Shown here piece after piece: positions 46,981 through 60,528 of a stretch of 64,000 nt of DNA. Origin of the DNA: Sclerotinia nivalis (taxonomy: Eukaryota; Ascomycota; Leotiomycetes; Helotiales; Sclerotiniaceae); contig JAPEIS010000008.1 of NCBI GenBank assembly GCA_029531795.1, positions 2,170,001 through 2,234,000 on the forward strand, written 5' to 3'. A program made the position numbers and the translations under genes. The notes beneath the pieces are model-generated. The model saw only the letters and a list, made by a program, of their open reading frames with translations. It did no database searches and was not told the DNA's origin. Positions within the stretch are counted from its first letter, which is position 1, and the number at the start of each line of letters is the position of its first letter.

Positions 46981-48078
46981 TCTCATCTCGTCCCATATCA
47001 TATGAAAAAAGAATACCTACTAAGTAAGTACCTATATATCATTCAACCGCGATCCGGGTAGCTGGTACAACTACCTTATCCCTACTCACTCACTCACTCA
47101 CTCCCTAATTATCCATCCTCTCTCCACCTCTCCGTCCTTTCATCCTTTCCTCCAAAAATTCCTCAATTCCTCAAATTGCACCCCTTCACCCCTTCACCCC
47201 TTTCTCCCCCCCCTCCTCCCCCTTTCATCCCCTTCAAATTACACTCCTTCACCCTTTGCACCTCCCCCCTTCCCTCCAACCCTTCTCCCCCTTCCCCCCT
47301 CTCCTCCCCTCCCTTTTGCCTTCTTCCTTTTTTAAACCCCCTTCCCAAATTTTCCTCACACTCATCCACCCACCACAAAAATTCCTATATCCACCAACCC
47401 AGCCAACGTACCCACAAAACAGCGTGATATCCACCCATCAGGGGTTTCGGAGAGGGGCATTTTTTCCCATTCTTTTTTAATTTTTCCCTTTTTCGGGAAT
47501 ACACGCTGGACCCGAACCGTTCCATCACAACAAGAGATAAAGATTTAAGGTCGACGCGTTGTGGGTCCGGGAGATTTTGATTTTTGTAACTCTTATCGTA
47601 ATCGTACCGGCATAATCACAGATGGACAAAAATATCAATCACATCAATAAAAGCAAGCAAATAATTTTTAAATCTTTTCATTCTGCTCAAATCAGGCTGT
47701 CGTTGACCTTCTGTACGAGTACAACATAATCTGATATCCATCGCTGCCAATCCCTATAGATCCCCAACTAGCATCCATCCCCAACGCCCATCCATTCCAT
47801 CAGTCCAGTCCCATTGAATACAAAATCCTATGAAGCTGAACCAACAATACATAGTTTCCTAGTACCTGTAATTGTCAAAAGTAATCTCGGACAATTACTT
47901 TGTACATATTCTAAAACCATAGCATAGCGTCAGAATACCACAAAAAAGAAAAATCCACAAATGACAATAACAAACGCGGTCCCTTCTCGCGTGATATCCC
48001 TTTCCACAAACGCCTTATTAACAGAAGAAACTTGGAAGATCATCATTAGAAAGAAGTGTGCATATATGCATGAAACAT

Positions 48079-49168
48079 TTATGCAGTAGCCTTCTTAGGG
48101 GTGGCTTTCTTGGTAGCTGTCTTTTTAGGAGCAGCAGCCTTCTTGGGACCATCGGTCTTGGTCTTGGTAACACGTCCAGATGCTGTCTTCTTGAGGACGG
48201 TGGGGTTCTCAACTACAGCTGGTGCCTATTGTTCATTGATTAGTCATATATTCATGCATGAGTATATATAAGGCAACTTACGGCCTTGGGAGCAGCGGCC
48301 TTCTTTGGCTTGGCGACAGAAGCTTTCTTTTCCTTGGGCTCCTTGGTGGCAGCAGTCTTAGGTTTAGCGGCAGCTTTCTTTGGGGCGGCCTTTGGCTTAA
48401 CAGCGGCATCGCCAGTCTTCTCCTTGGTGGTAGTTGCCTTCTTTGGGGCGGCCTTCTTAACGGCGGGTTTCTTCTCAGTGGTCTTCTTCTCGGTGGCAGC
48501 CTTCTTTGGTTTATCGGCGGGGGCCTTCTTGGCCTTTGGTGCAAGCTTGACAGTACCGGAGGAACCTGCAGAGGAGGGGTTAGATATATATATATCATGG
48601 TATGATGCACAGAAGACATACCCTTTGGCATAATGAAGACCTCCTTAGCGACACCAGCCTTCAAGGCGCGGTTGAAGAGAGAATCGAACATGCTATCACT
48701 AGCATTGATCTTGTTGTTGGCCTTGAGGTACTTCTTGAGTTGGATACGGCTGTGTTGATATTAGTGTGAGGTTCGAGTGATGGCAGTGATGAACAAAGGA
48801 CGCGTCGAATATCGATTGCAGAAACTGTGCGAAATATAAGGAATCATACCTAGATCCATTGCGCTACAGAATAATGTTAGCATATGTTTGAAACGTCGAC
48901 GTGGAAGGGAGAAATAAGAACATACCTCTTTCAAGTTGATGATAGCATCAATGATCATGTCTATTGTGACGCGTCAGTAACTGATATATGGAAAAATGAA
49001 GCTCCACATCCAATGCATTAGATGCACGCGATCATGATCATGTATACATGATATGTATGCGACGTGGTGTTGTGGATTCAGAAGCTATTCCTTACCTTGG
49101 TAGCTGGCATGATCGGATGGGGCAGCTTTGGCTTTTGGAGCAGCAGAAGAAGCGGCCTTTGGTGGCAT
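48079..49168 (-). CDS. HHO1: Linker histone H1
   Basis: Six exons: 49096..49168, 48926..48960, 48850..48863 (14 nt), 48622..48749, 48282..48565 and 48079..48225. They total 681 nt, giving 226 residues. The start MPPKAASSAAPKAKAAPSD precedes the winged-helix H15 domain: SYQDMIIDAIINLKE, then RNGSSR, which includes the 14-nt exon, then IQLKKYLKANNKINASDSMF and RALKAGVAKEVFIMPKG. The rest is a Lys/Ala/Pro tail with repeated PKKAA-type motifs, ending TKKATPKKATA. The protein binds linker DNA at the nucleosome dyad and compacts chromatin. All introns are GT-AG and phases agree. Core histone genes are not in the window. The microexon encodes the most conserved RNGSS turn, which makes the model secure. 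Confidence 0.95.
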
Positions 49169-52100
49169 TTTGATTGAAGTTGGTAAAAAAGTAATAAGTT
49201 GTTTGTTTTAAAAGTTAAGATGATGAACAAGAAGTCCAAAAGACTTTATTTCGATATTTGATTGAATTTGAATTTATCGTTGCGTGAAATTTGTTAGTGT
49301 GTTGAAAGACAAAAGAGATTCCAAAAGATCGTAGTTGGGGAGCGGGGGGGTGGTTGTTTATGTAGAGGCAAAGGAAGGTCTTGGTGATCTTTCCACAGTT
49401 GTGATGGAATTATATTAACTAGTCCGAATTGAGCTATAATTGTAAAAAATGCAAACGAAAGGCATTTTAAAATCTAATTTCACGGAATCTAATTGGTTTA
49501 AAGGAGGAAAATGGAGAGTTTAGTTCAACCGTCTAATGCCCCCTCAAACTTTCGCCTTGATCATGCGACCCCAACTCAACCTACTCGAATTTTTTCGCCC
49601 ATTTCCCCTTCCCCCTCTCAACTTTTGGAATCTGCCACACTTTCTTTCTTGTTCTTTTATCTGAGGAGAGCAGTCATTTGTATGTGATCATGATATTTGT
49701 GAATCATGATTTTTCTTCAATACTATTTTGATCTTTTGATTCAACGAATTGATGACAATAGTACGCGATGCTTTTGATAAATGATTGATATAAAATTCAA
49801 GTCGTCGAGTTTGATGAATTTGACATATCTTACTGTATCTGCTATTAGACTCAAGGAACCCGTTCCGAAATACATTACTTAATGTTATTAGTGATTTCAT
49901 CAATTAAATAATCAGATCAATGATAGTTTTATCCCGAGTTTTTAGTTGTGATTGCCAGTGCATCAGATTGAATTTTGTGTTGAGGCATTGTTTTTTTTTT
50001 TGAAGCATCGCGATGTTTTCTACGTATCTTTGATAAACCCTCAACATTTAACCAAAGCAGCTTCAATTGCTATGAATTTTATACCAGAAGATAGGTAATT
50101 GACATATTATCAAGTGTATATGTTGAGACTTTTAATTCGAATTGTTGCTGTTGCGATTATGGACATAAACGAAAGTTGGGTATTTTTCGACTCGCGATTA
50201 TTTTGGATTGCGACCGAGAGGCCAACTACCTTCTCAAATAAGTCCCTCGCTTTTCCATCAATTTCTATGAAAACACACTCAAATCATTTATAATTTTCGC
50301 AGATTATGAGTCATATAGAATTATTTTAATTTATTTGTTGAAATTGCCATCCTAGGCTACCGAGTTTGGTAGGCATGCGCAAGGCGGCAGCCATGACATC
50401 GAGCATAAGACAAAGAACACTTCCAGTTTCAACTCAACAGCCCAGGAATTTCCGACGGAATTGCCATTTTCACGACTTTCCTCTTCGAAAAACTCTCAAA
50501 ACATCCAGGAATAGCGAGTCCTTTGGTGCAACTTTCTCCGGATGTTCCGAGAGTGCGGACGACAAAATTGACTCAACTTGGCAAAACCAAATTAGGATTG
50601 TGCCACAAGAGTCTAACAGAAGTCTAACATAACACAGCCTCGACTAATTCGAAATAGATTCCTATCTACAAACATATTTACTATTTTTCCATCGATTCCA
50701 ACAATTTCAGCAATTTTTATCTCAATGAGCGGTTGATTGTCCTGGTGTGGTGTTCCTCATGCCACATACCATTTAGCCAACTCATCGTCCGATTCCGGAG
50801 CTACTCCAATCACACCACTTCTCATGTCAATTTTTACTTTAAAATTCTCTCATCTATTCAAACTGATTTACCCTCGCATACACAAGTTTACAAACTATCG
50901 TGTCGGTGCCACGTGTATTGTTTCAAGTCTTGTCGAACCTGGATACACTTCCAACAGAAACGACCAAATTCGGCAATTGAGCGAGAGAGTTTTAATAATC
51001 CTTTCTCAAATCCTTCCATATGTAATGACGAGGGGCCCTTGATAGTACCAATTCATTGTTGAATTTTTTGGATACAGTCGTTCAGTACATCTTGACTGTG
51101 GTCGACCGAAAATACATGGCTCCGAAGTTCCTCTTTGCTTGAGCTTCAATTTACCGTCAACAAGATCAATTCAATGCTTCAACCTTGCATATCTCTGGTC
51201 TGTGACTTACATTCGCCGCTGAGTGGACTTTCCAAAATTTGAATTGACGATATCTATCTACTTCTTGGACCACATTTCATACTGGCTTTCGCGGAATACT
51301 CTGTCACATTTTAGGATCCAGCGTTCATGCTCGCAGGACCCATATTCATATTGATGCACTGTGCCTGCGTTCCTGTTGTCAACACACTGTGCATAGGATG
51401 ATGGAGATCTAGATCTTTATCATACTTCTTATTGGCAGGCACAAATCAGAGTCAAAGCGCCATACCATATGATTGGTTACTTACTCTTAGCTTAGGCCTT
51501 GTCATCAATGCAGGGGTCAATAGCAGGAGTTAAAGCCGAACAACCATTATGGGCAGCAATGCTAAACGAAATTAGGTTTTTGAACAATGACATCTGCTCT
51601 ATGTTGGATAGCTTTGAGGACTACGGATAGTCGACATGGATACAGATACGATGTCAAATGATTGCAGCAACTGGTATCTCATCAGCACCTATGCTCAACT
51701 CATCAACCCTTCCTTCTTCACTCAGTTCAATCAAGAGGGGAAGGAAGCATGGCATCATTTTAAGATCAGAAAAATCCATACAAACAGCAAGAGCGCTCAG
51801 GATGGTATCAAGACAGCAGATATAACGGAAGGCGAGGCCATCGCTCCAATACACTAGGAATGCGACTTTTATTCATGCATATTTGATGGTTTATCGCAGA
51901 AAACTCCTTTGTTGTTTCATTTTTCTGAACAAAATTCGACATTCAGACCTCTCATGGCAGGATGTCTCAGGGTTACTTTCTCCTGAGAAGAATGCGCAGG
52001 AATTTTGAGTCCTCATTGCGTAGAATACCTTCGAACATTCAAACTTCCTTTTAGCTCCAATATATTCTGCCATTACACGAAAAGGTAGTCGTAAGTTAAT

Positions 52101-52216
52101 CTAGAGGCTACTTATTTGCATCAAGAACTTAAATTTTAGGTGTTTACTGTTTCTAATTTTTTCTTCCATTCTCAACATCATTTTATCAATACAACTATCA
52201 TATTACAGCTCTCGAA
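49169..52216. other. Gene-poor region with a HET relic
   Basis: No intact gene is seen in 3 kb. Short frames at 50366..50632, 50737..51042 and 51636..51857 lack recognisable domains. The part next to 49168 is the H1 promoter. The HET relic at 51094..51425 is listed separately. Confidence 0.5.
51094..51425 (+). pseudogene. Possible decayed HET-domain gene fragment
   Basis: Two HET landmarks appear in order but in different frames. At 51178..51198 is FNLAYLW, resembling the family's YxALSYxWG; it is preceded by EVPLCLSF. At 51347..51370 is HIDALCLR, resembling WIDALCIR. They are about 50 codons apart, close to the 45 seen in the intact HET gene at the left edge. A stop (TGA) lies between them in the first frame, and the second frame ends with TAG after HRMMEI. 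If correct, this is a frameshifted remnant without a usable product. It could be chance, since only short motifs match. Confidence 0.35.
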
Positions 52217-53098
52217 ATGAATTCCTCTCTTACTATCTCATACGACATTCACGACCCTTACAAACCAGGTGGACTACTTGCTTCCGAAGAAGTAGTAGTC
52301 AAGGGCCAAACGGACCACGGCGTTGTTGGTGAAATGATCGGCAACCTAGTCTATCGCGTAAATGCTGTTCGCTCAGGGTTTGAAAAGACAATGAATCACA
52401 TACGTACCGAAACCAGCATTTTACTAACGAACATACTCCTTGATGGACAGGCCAAACTGCGACAAACTTGGATCTCTGGGGCTCGCAGCGGCTCAGGGAT
52501 TTGGGATTCTCGATTGGACGAGGGTGATTTTCTTATGATCGAAAATGTGGAAGTCATAGAAGCTTATCGTCGAATAGGTTTCGGAACATCCATGGTATCT
52601 AAACTTCTCCAACAACTAAAGACTCGGAATGTTCAATGGGTTTTCACACATTGGGGATATGAAAAGGGCAAAGGAATTGAGATGGTAGCTGAAGAAAGAG
52701 AAGGGGTGATTGCGTTTTGGAAAGCATTGGGTTTTAGACGGATTGGCTTATCACACTTGTTCTGTTATGCGATGGCAGATGATGATATTTCGAGGAAACT
52801 TGCCATAGACGACGATAATTATTCTTCGGAAAATTCATACTCGACTGAATATGATTCCTCGCGAGTCTCGAGTGTTGAAAGTCGAGAAGTTGCATCAGAG
52901 CTTACACATGAGGATTCAACCCAACTCAAGTCAGATCAAAGTTCACCTATGGATATCGATAGTCAATCAGATTCAGACCGTCGTGAAGCTGGAAAAGGAT
53001 GTAAGCTCAATCCTGACGTGGATAATCTATCAGAAGATTTGGACTCCCTTCCAGAAGAAGATCAAGAGATCGTGGGCGTGTTTTCTTGGGATTGGTAG
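52217..53098 (+). CDS. GNAT-family N-acetyltransferase-like protein
   Basis: The 293-residue frame starts MNSSLTISYDIHDPY. The middle part (about residues 105-185) matches the GNAT fold: FLMIENVEVIEAYRRIGFGT is strand 4 and the acetyl-CoA pyrophosphate loop, with R-R-I-G-F-G-T in place of the usual Q/R-x2-G-x-G/A. VSKLLQQLK is helix 3, and VIAFWKALGFRRIG is the final helix-strand. The last 100 residues are Ser/Asp/Glu-rich and look disordered. The substrate cannot be told. A TTACAG just before the start could be the acceptor of a 5'-UTR intron. It is the only intact gene in about 12 kb. Confidence 0.75.
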   Translation: MNSSLTISYDIHDPYKPGGLLASEEVVVKGQTDHGVVGEMIGNLVYRVNAVRSGFEKTMNHIRTETSILLTNILLDGQAKLRQTWISGARSGSGIWDSRLDEGDFLMIENVEVIEAYRRIGFGTSMVSKLLQQLKTRNVQWVFTHWGYEKGKGIEMVAEEREGVIAFWKALGFRRIGLSHLFCYAMADDDISRKLAIDDDNYSSENSYSTEYDSSRVSSVESREVASELTHEDSTQLKSDQSSPMDIDSQSDSDRREAGKGCKLNPDVDNLSEDLDSLPEEDQEIVGVFSWDW

Positions 53099-56000
53099 TA
53101 GGGCCTGGTTTTCATTTCGCAATCTATTGTGAATCATTAGCATGGTTCTAGTGGTTCTAGTAGGAAAGAGCACACTGGAGAGGCTTCTGTAATGAATTGT
53201 TAGTCGTCAGAATGGGCCTAACAGGAAATAGCACAAAGGAGACTTGAATGAAGAAGCATATTGTTTGTTAATCAGCGTAGTAGTCACTGTAGAAATAGAC
53301 TCAGCTTATTCAAACACTCTTTCGCAATTTTCATCGTGGCAGCTTACTGTGAAGCTTTTCATGAATAGGTGCTACGTGTCCGATCGGCGTGAATATGGTA
53401 AAATCTTTGATCGATCATTGCGATTGCTTTTTGAAGTTTTGGCGAGGAAAAATGAAAAGGGAAGAATGAAGAATGAAGGGGATGTTTTTCATTTACCATA
53501 CCTAGTGGGAGAAAATCGCCAGTATTAAACATCGACTTCAAAAACCCCTATATCTTACAACTTGTCCCGATAAAATTCCATATTTAGTATTTACATGAAA
53601 ATTTATTTTATTCTAACTATCAGTGTAACTCGACTTTCATTCAAGACTTGAATCCAGCTTCTTCCTAATTTGTATTTTATGACATTGAATGTCCATTGCG
53701 TAGTGCATAGTGCAATCTATGTATCTATCTATACCCTTTGATTGTGTAAAAATATAAAAATATAAAAATATATCTGGAATACAGATCTCGAGTGATGATC
53801 ATTTGGAGATGTAATAAAAGACAGAAGATTGTGGATCATCAAACTTTACAACTGTAGAGCCAGATATTAAGATTAAGATACATCATTCCCATCTCCTTAC
53901 ATCTTTTAATCTTGACCCTCGGAGTTCAGAGTTCAGAGTTGGGGAAAAAATCATACTGCAGTCGGTCTGTGAAAATTAAAAAACCTGAGATATCGAATGC
54001 TATGGGAATTGTATGAAGAATGGGGACGAGACAAATATTTTTTGATTGAGAAGATTCTACTGAGAAGATTTATTCAAGTATTCAATATTTTATTGATGAT
54101 TGGCGAGGGGTGAGGGAGTAATATTGAGTATTAGTTATATGGAGGAGTTGAGTTAATGATGATGATGATGAAGATAGAGAGATGGATAGATGGATAGGTA
54201 GGTAGGTAGATTTATTGCTCTTTGAATAGCTGAATTGCTTGAAGGATTGAAGGAATATGAACAAAATGAAACTGGTGAACAATATTTACGGAAATATTTG
54301 AATATTTCTGCGCTGTTAACGACACGGGGATGGGTGCTACAAAGAGTAAATGCTGTCCACTCTCAATGTAAATTTACATTGCATGATCTCTTTATTCTTC
54401 TGGGATTGTAAATGAAGGAGTTATGTTAAACTTTTCCTGAAATGAGATTGGATGTTGTATGATATGATTACATGGTAGAATTGGATGGGATGGGATGGAG
54501 TGGAACTGGACTGGGGAGTTAGATGTTCATTGGGGATTATTTAAAGCTAGCTAGTAGTGAAGTTTTGAGTATATGGATGTATGAATGTATGAATATATGG
54601 GAAGACATAGTGGTTGATAGATGGGGTTTGAATGTGTCTTGGGGGATTCCGAATACTCCCCGAAATAAATATTCATATTTCCTCCAATTTAAATTCTTTA
54701 CCCAAATCAACTCATAAACTCCGCGATTTAATTCCTCTAGTGGTACTTCAGCCCTATCAAACATTGGTTCCAGTGCGCAAATCCATCATCCCATTATCCA
54801 TAACCACATATCATTCTCCATCTCCTAGACTCCCCTTCACAAACCATGCATCGCTTCTCCCGTGCCCCCCAAACCACTCCAACCGCACCCCCGCCGAGCT
54901 GCGATTGAATAAACCCCTACAACCACACCATCAAAATCCACCGCTCACTGATCACTCATCCTCAACAGCCCTCCCCGCACAAAATCCAACGCCTTCATCA
55001 AAACCATGTGCCTCAGCCACTATCCAAGATAATAAATTCTAACCTCCACCTTCATCTCCATCTTTATTCGCAAGACCATACATTCAGCTACGGGAATTGG
55101 GCCTCGGGGTGAGAAATGTGTGTAGAGTGTGGGCTGCGTGTTGCGCATGCGGTGGATTTTAGTTGTTGTGATATGAAAGGGGCGAGGAATGAGGATGTTT
55201 TTGTAAGGGGGGGTTGGAATTTTTTCCTGGGTGTGGAATTATACGTATATGAAGTGTGAGGTTTTTAATCTATGGAGTTGGTAAGGAGGAGTGGAGTAGA
55301 TATTTTAGGGTGGGGGAGGGAGACTTGTAAGTGAGTGCGTGAGTGTGGATGGATGTAAGGTAGAGCTACTTTGAGATAGAGCTGAGATATAGAAATACAG
55401 TTTCGGGGATTGTATACTGTTATAACAGGATAGTAAGCTAGCAGGCTAGCAGCTAGGATAATTTTCATACTACCTAGTAGGTTAATGACTATTGAAGCTT
55501 AAAGACAGCGAAGCATCAACACTAAGTGACGACGAGATGAACGGCAATCATGAGATAAAGTAAGGAAACACAGAAATGACCAATTTTGAATCCTCGGATT
55601 ACTATTACAAGCTTTGTGTTTCTCAAGTGATCGAAGCAAGTCCAACTCGTGTGCAACTCCATCCTTTAAACATAATTGCATATCGTGTCAAATATACGAT
55701 ATACGCGAGAGAATGGGCGAAAAGTTAGATTTAGAATATAGAGGGCATCTTTTTTTCCTATTGGGCTATTGAAATGGGCTTTCATTCTTGCTTTAAACTG
55801 CTGTCTGGGATCGGTTTGTTCTGGCCACCATACACTGTGATTCATGAGTGAGATTTTGGCATTGCTTGGGTGACGCTTGGAATGTAGTTTGAGTTTTTGA
55901 TGCTTGCTTATAACTACTTTGTGTAAGTTAGGCACAGTACCGATGTTCCAGAGGTAGACATGATGCATGACCGAGGAAAGCAAATTAAACCATCACCTTA

Positions 56001-56288
56001 AAATGCATCCATGTCGTTCACCAAATCTTCCTCATCCTTCGGAACAAAATTTGGCTGTCGTACTTATCAACCTGTGAGACTTTCAGCCAGCTTCCTCGCC
56101 GCAATATTGTAGTGGTCTTGCTAATTAAATAGACGATTATATGAATTCTCAATGATCGACTAGCCACCGTTTCGTCTGCTCTAAAACCTCTCACACGAAT
56201 ATATCTTATTTCGGTGGACGAAATTCATTATGATGAAAAGGAAGAATACGAATTGTGTAACTAGAGTTTAGCCACACTCATAGGTTAG

Positions 56289-56697
56289 CTATCCTTGTGG
56301 CTGATCCAATCCTCCGACGAAGAATTCAAAGCCCTGAAATTAATGGAACGGCATATAAAAATACTAGAATGATCTCCTCTTTCCTTGGTAGAGTATCGCT
56401 AATGGAGGCATCCGCAAAATTTCTTGGAGTAGTGATAACTAGATCATATTTCTCAATCTTCATAACACCATAGGCTTCCGTTCACAATCAAACTCATCTT
56501 CAACGAGTCCGATCGCTAGTTTCTTCGGGCATCTATGGCGATGCAAGAATTATTGACAACAAAGTTTAACATCATACTGACAGCGGGATGTCCTCCATCC
56601 AATACACAGCACTTACACCTCCTTTAGCAGCAGCAAACCTCGGCGCTCCATACTCATTGATAATTTCATTCGCGTACTCCGTATGCAAAGTATAATA
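56289..56697 (-). pseudogene. Possible decayed gene with intron traces, family unknown
   Basis: Reading the minus strand from an acceptor-like GGGATAG, a 27-codon coding-like block follows (HTEYANEIINEYGAPRFAAA), ending at GGT|GTAAGT at 56617/56616. A middle stretch reads GLVEDEFDCERKPMV, then in a shifted frame MKIEKYDLVITTPRNFADAS. After TTTCAG at 56334 comes FEFFVGGLDQPQG and a stop at 56289. Codon choice and splice-like borders suggest a former gene, but the frames are interrupted. I do not recognise a family. It may instead be an intact gene with introns that I failed to place. Confidence 0.3.
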
Positions 56698-58242
56698 CTA
56701 TCCCGTAACAACCAAAAATCCGCATTAGAATATCCGATGAGACTGAACCGGAAATCGTGGAATGTGTTCAGTTCCCTTATACAGGATAGTTATTAGGGTG
56801 TGGAGAAGAGGTAGGAGTATATATACTGTTTCCCAAACCTGGCCGATATTATGGTCTAGTCATTCCTATTCGGGTGGAAAGTACAATGTGCATATGATAT
56901 ATCATGCCAATCTATTCACTAATTTCTGACCACTTGACCCAGAAACCCTCAATCTACATCACAAACTCCCTTGCGCTATTATATATCCACTCTCTACATT
57001 GTCCGGGTCCGAATCCCTATCGCATGGGCGAGCGTATTGTCTCGCCGATGTTAAGGAGTTACAGTGCACTATATTGGCCAGACCAGCGCGCCGATCTTTA
57101 AAGGATATACTTATACTTCCAATACTGCATTTCGTGAGAAGTAATCGAAGTGGTTGAATTCGTTTCATTTTCGAGTGCGATACGCTACAATTTTGTTGTC
57201 AAAATTCCATGCAGTTCGAGGGAGCTGACTATATTCTTGACGACAAAATAGCTGTTATTTGACGATATTGCATACCCCGCGAGAATAGTATGATATTTTA
57301 TGCGCAGATGTCAGGTTCTAGCATTTGATTAGGAGTAAATACAACGTCGGTAGATACCTTCACATAGCAGAAGCTTTCCTGAAAACAAAAGATTCCCATG
57401 AGATGATCCACACCGTTTGCAACTCAATGGCATGAGATAGTTCTTTTTATATGGTCCCATGGAAGGAAATCCTCCAAATCTTCATCAAAAACACCTTTTT
57501 CATTGGGTACCATGATTGGTTTGTATGTCCTTTTCAGATCTGCTCATTTGATTCTGATCCCATCTGCCAAGACGTAAAGCATGCATCACATAAAATCACT
57601 CCCCACTCTCTATTCACTACCAAGTTTTCCTCAAATAACTATATAAACCACATTCTTACCGGATATTCTAGCTATACCACACACATGACACATATAACCA
57701 ATTGTTGTTCCAAGGGCCTAGATTGTGCGTGGCGCATACCAGACAGAACATCCAGTTAAGCATTTAAGAACCGTACCCCACCCTGCAATTAATATGATCA
57801 AGCAATACATATGCATTATGACAAAAGCGAAAAAGTTTGGGATTCGCAGTGGTAATGAGGATGGTAGTAGCGAATAAAATGGGTAGATGGTAGAGATTTT
57901 ACGAAACCGAGTACTTCGAGAAAATCCTCCAGGAACGAGGGCTCACTTACGGCCTACTCAGGCACCATCCACAGAGCTACTGCAGTTGACAAGAAGTCCT
58001 AATGGTACGCATAGAAAACTTTATGATTGTATGCTATTTCAGAAAGTAGATCTGGTGTATTATCTAGTATTCCGTGAACTTTACACTAGTGAGTGATCTT
58101 GAGAGGTAGTATCCACCTAACACCACTCATACAGGGTGCAGAATTCCTCATTCTAACCATCGAGATCAAAAGATTGGTCTTCTCCTGCAGAAACGGTAAC
58201 AAACCTCTATAAAAACGCCTTAAATGTCTCTTTACACTCCCC

Positions 58243-58269
58243 CGGCACACACACACACACACACACACA
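58243..58269. repeat. CA dinucleotide repeat
   Basis: About 12 CA units followed by AAAAA. It is a simple microsatellite in gene-poor DNA. Confidence 0.85.
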
Positions 58270-60528
58270 AAAACGAAGCAAATATGAAGCCCAGGGTCTT
58301 GAGAAATCGATCCACCAGATTGATAAATATATGAATAATGCTGCATTGATCTTGCAGGTGTAATGCCAAAAAGAATAATTATCGTTTGTTCTTACACTCT
58401 CGAACATGACAACATGCTACTCGTAACAACAGCAAAAACAACAAGAACAGCAAAAACGGCCCAGCATTCCGACCAAGTGACAGTTACATTTTGTTGATAA
58501 CAGTAAAAAAGTGAACGATACGCAAATAGCCAACACAAGTTACACAGCCAGTTCAGAAAAAGTCCAGCACTGCATTTCCTACGACCTGAGAAGTAGTACA
58601 AATCATAACCTCTCTCTGCTCATGCACAGAAGATGCTGATGGCGTTTCGCATATCTACTTGAGCATCTCCGAGTACGGTCATGTTGGGTACTTATACGCT
58701 GAGAACTACAGAAAACTGAGCTCCGGCTTAAAGTCCTAATATGAAAAAGGATCTGCGAGGTGGCTTGAAAATTATGAGAAAGCGGAGATACGGGAAGAGC
58801 ACCCGATCTATAAAAAACTTTCTCACACCCGCTCCTTTTACTGGCAATAACACAACATGATTTAGAGGACGCTTTTATATGTTTGCTGCATTGGATTGTG
58901 TACAGTGAGCAAGCATCCCGCGATCTGCGGACGTCAGATAAAGCTTTCGTGATGGGGTGTGGGTTAAACTGCCCACATGAAGGAGATGACTCATATAGGT
59001 TAACGATTAACTGCGTGCCAGACTATTTCTTCGAGTCTCCGGGTCTTTTCGAGTAAAGTCTCTCAGAATGCAAAATGCACTCGCAGTTTCTTTAAAATAG
59101 TCAGCTTTGATTTGGAATGAGAATATCAATCAAATTCATCTCATTCAAAGACAGTAAGAGGTATTCTCTAGCACGCAAGGAATGTTTCCGAGGCAGAAAT
59201 CTGAAGGTTAAAGTCTAGTGAATAACGAGCTCACTTGGCCGTTACTCTCATCCAAGTAATTGGCATATTTCTCGACCAACTGTTGATGGGACCCCTTTGT
59301 CACCTAGAGTAATGATGACCGTTAGACGAAACCCATCCTCGCATGCACATGATATTTGGACAAACAGAAGACGGGGTAGATGGCGGATTCTCCTTCAAAG
59401 ACTGGATCAAGGTATCTGAGGGCCACTAATTGATCATAAAGGATGAACACGGAAGAGATGTTCGTCACTTCAAAGCCTGCTTCGAACGCCGTCGGGGAAA
59501 TACCACAGTCGACGATGCCATCGCACCTCTGAGAAGGAGAATTTTTATTGGCGAGACAGATGCTGATAGTTGGGTGCCAATGGCTTGTTTCGAAGCGTTC
59601 CGCCGAAATGCTATATGACTAAAGGAGGAGTGACGAAGGACAAGAGGAAAGATTCATGCTAAGATGAGTGGATAACGATGGAAGTTTGCAGATCATTAAG
59701 TTTTGGAGCGATGAAGTAAAACGGGAATTGGGAGGACCTAAGAAAGATATACCACCTGTTTGTCAACTTTATGGAGTTTTGCGCCTGGCACACCAGGGAC
59801 GAAATAAATCGTAACCAAGATCGAACTAGGCTTCATAGTTCTAGCACTTTCAATGTCCCAGTTTGGATTTCAGAATCAAATGAGCTTTCAGACTTTTTTG
59901 CATCAACCTCAGACGAGCAGGGCTTTCAATTTCAATATTCATATCTGAATTCGAAAATCTAATAGCTCTTCAGGTTTGGTTGGATGCTTAGGATTTTATT
60001 TGTTGCAGGTAAAAAGCACCAAAATCCATGGTATCTCTTCCCTGGGCATCGATAAGATAAAAGTTCAACTGCTGGTTGTATTCAATTGTTCCTGTCCTGT
60101 TGGTGGCTGTCGGCCCAGAATTCCAGTGTTGGTTTAGCGTTATCCAAGGCGTTTTTAGTGAGCACGTTGTTATTTCCCCAGTTTTCATTGGACCTCCACA
60201 ACATCAGCCAAGAATGTCTTGAATATTGCAACAATTTTTGTCAAAATCTTCGCCTCATAAGCAATAAAACTTCACTGGAATAAGATATTTATTAGTCCTT
60301 CACGATTGATAGAGAAAGGCACATATCTTTCAGCCATGTCGCGTGCGATATTGCGATAAAGGGATGTTTATGCACAAGTAGGGTTTGCTTCGTGCTACTG
60401 TCGTTAGATAGAGAGAATAGCAGTACTTCCTGCTCGTGCTTCTTATTATGGATCCAAAGCTGGAGACTGCAGGTTCGCGGAACCCAACATGTTCTGGAAG
60501 ATTTCCACTCCTGACTGATTCATCGCTC

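Larger units (their letters stand above)
43844..48078. other. Long intergenic region upstream of MSS4
   Basis: No gene is supported in 4.2 kb. It includes the MSS4 promoter, a GGGTTAGA-like repeat at 44143..44180, CCCTT repeats at 45727..45761, a TACTCCGTA motif at 46079, 15-bp repeats at 46936..46980 and a very C-rich tract at 47160..47330. Frames through these tracts are low-complexity and not credible genes. Confidence 0.5.
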
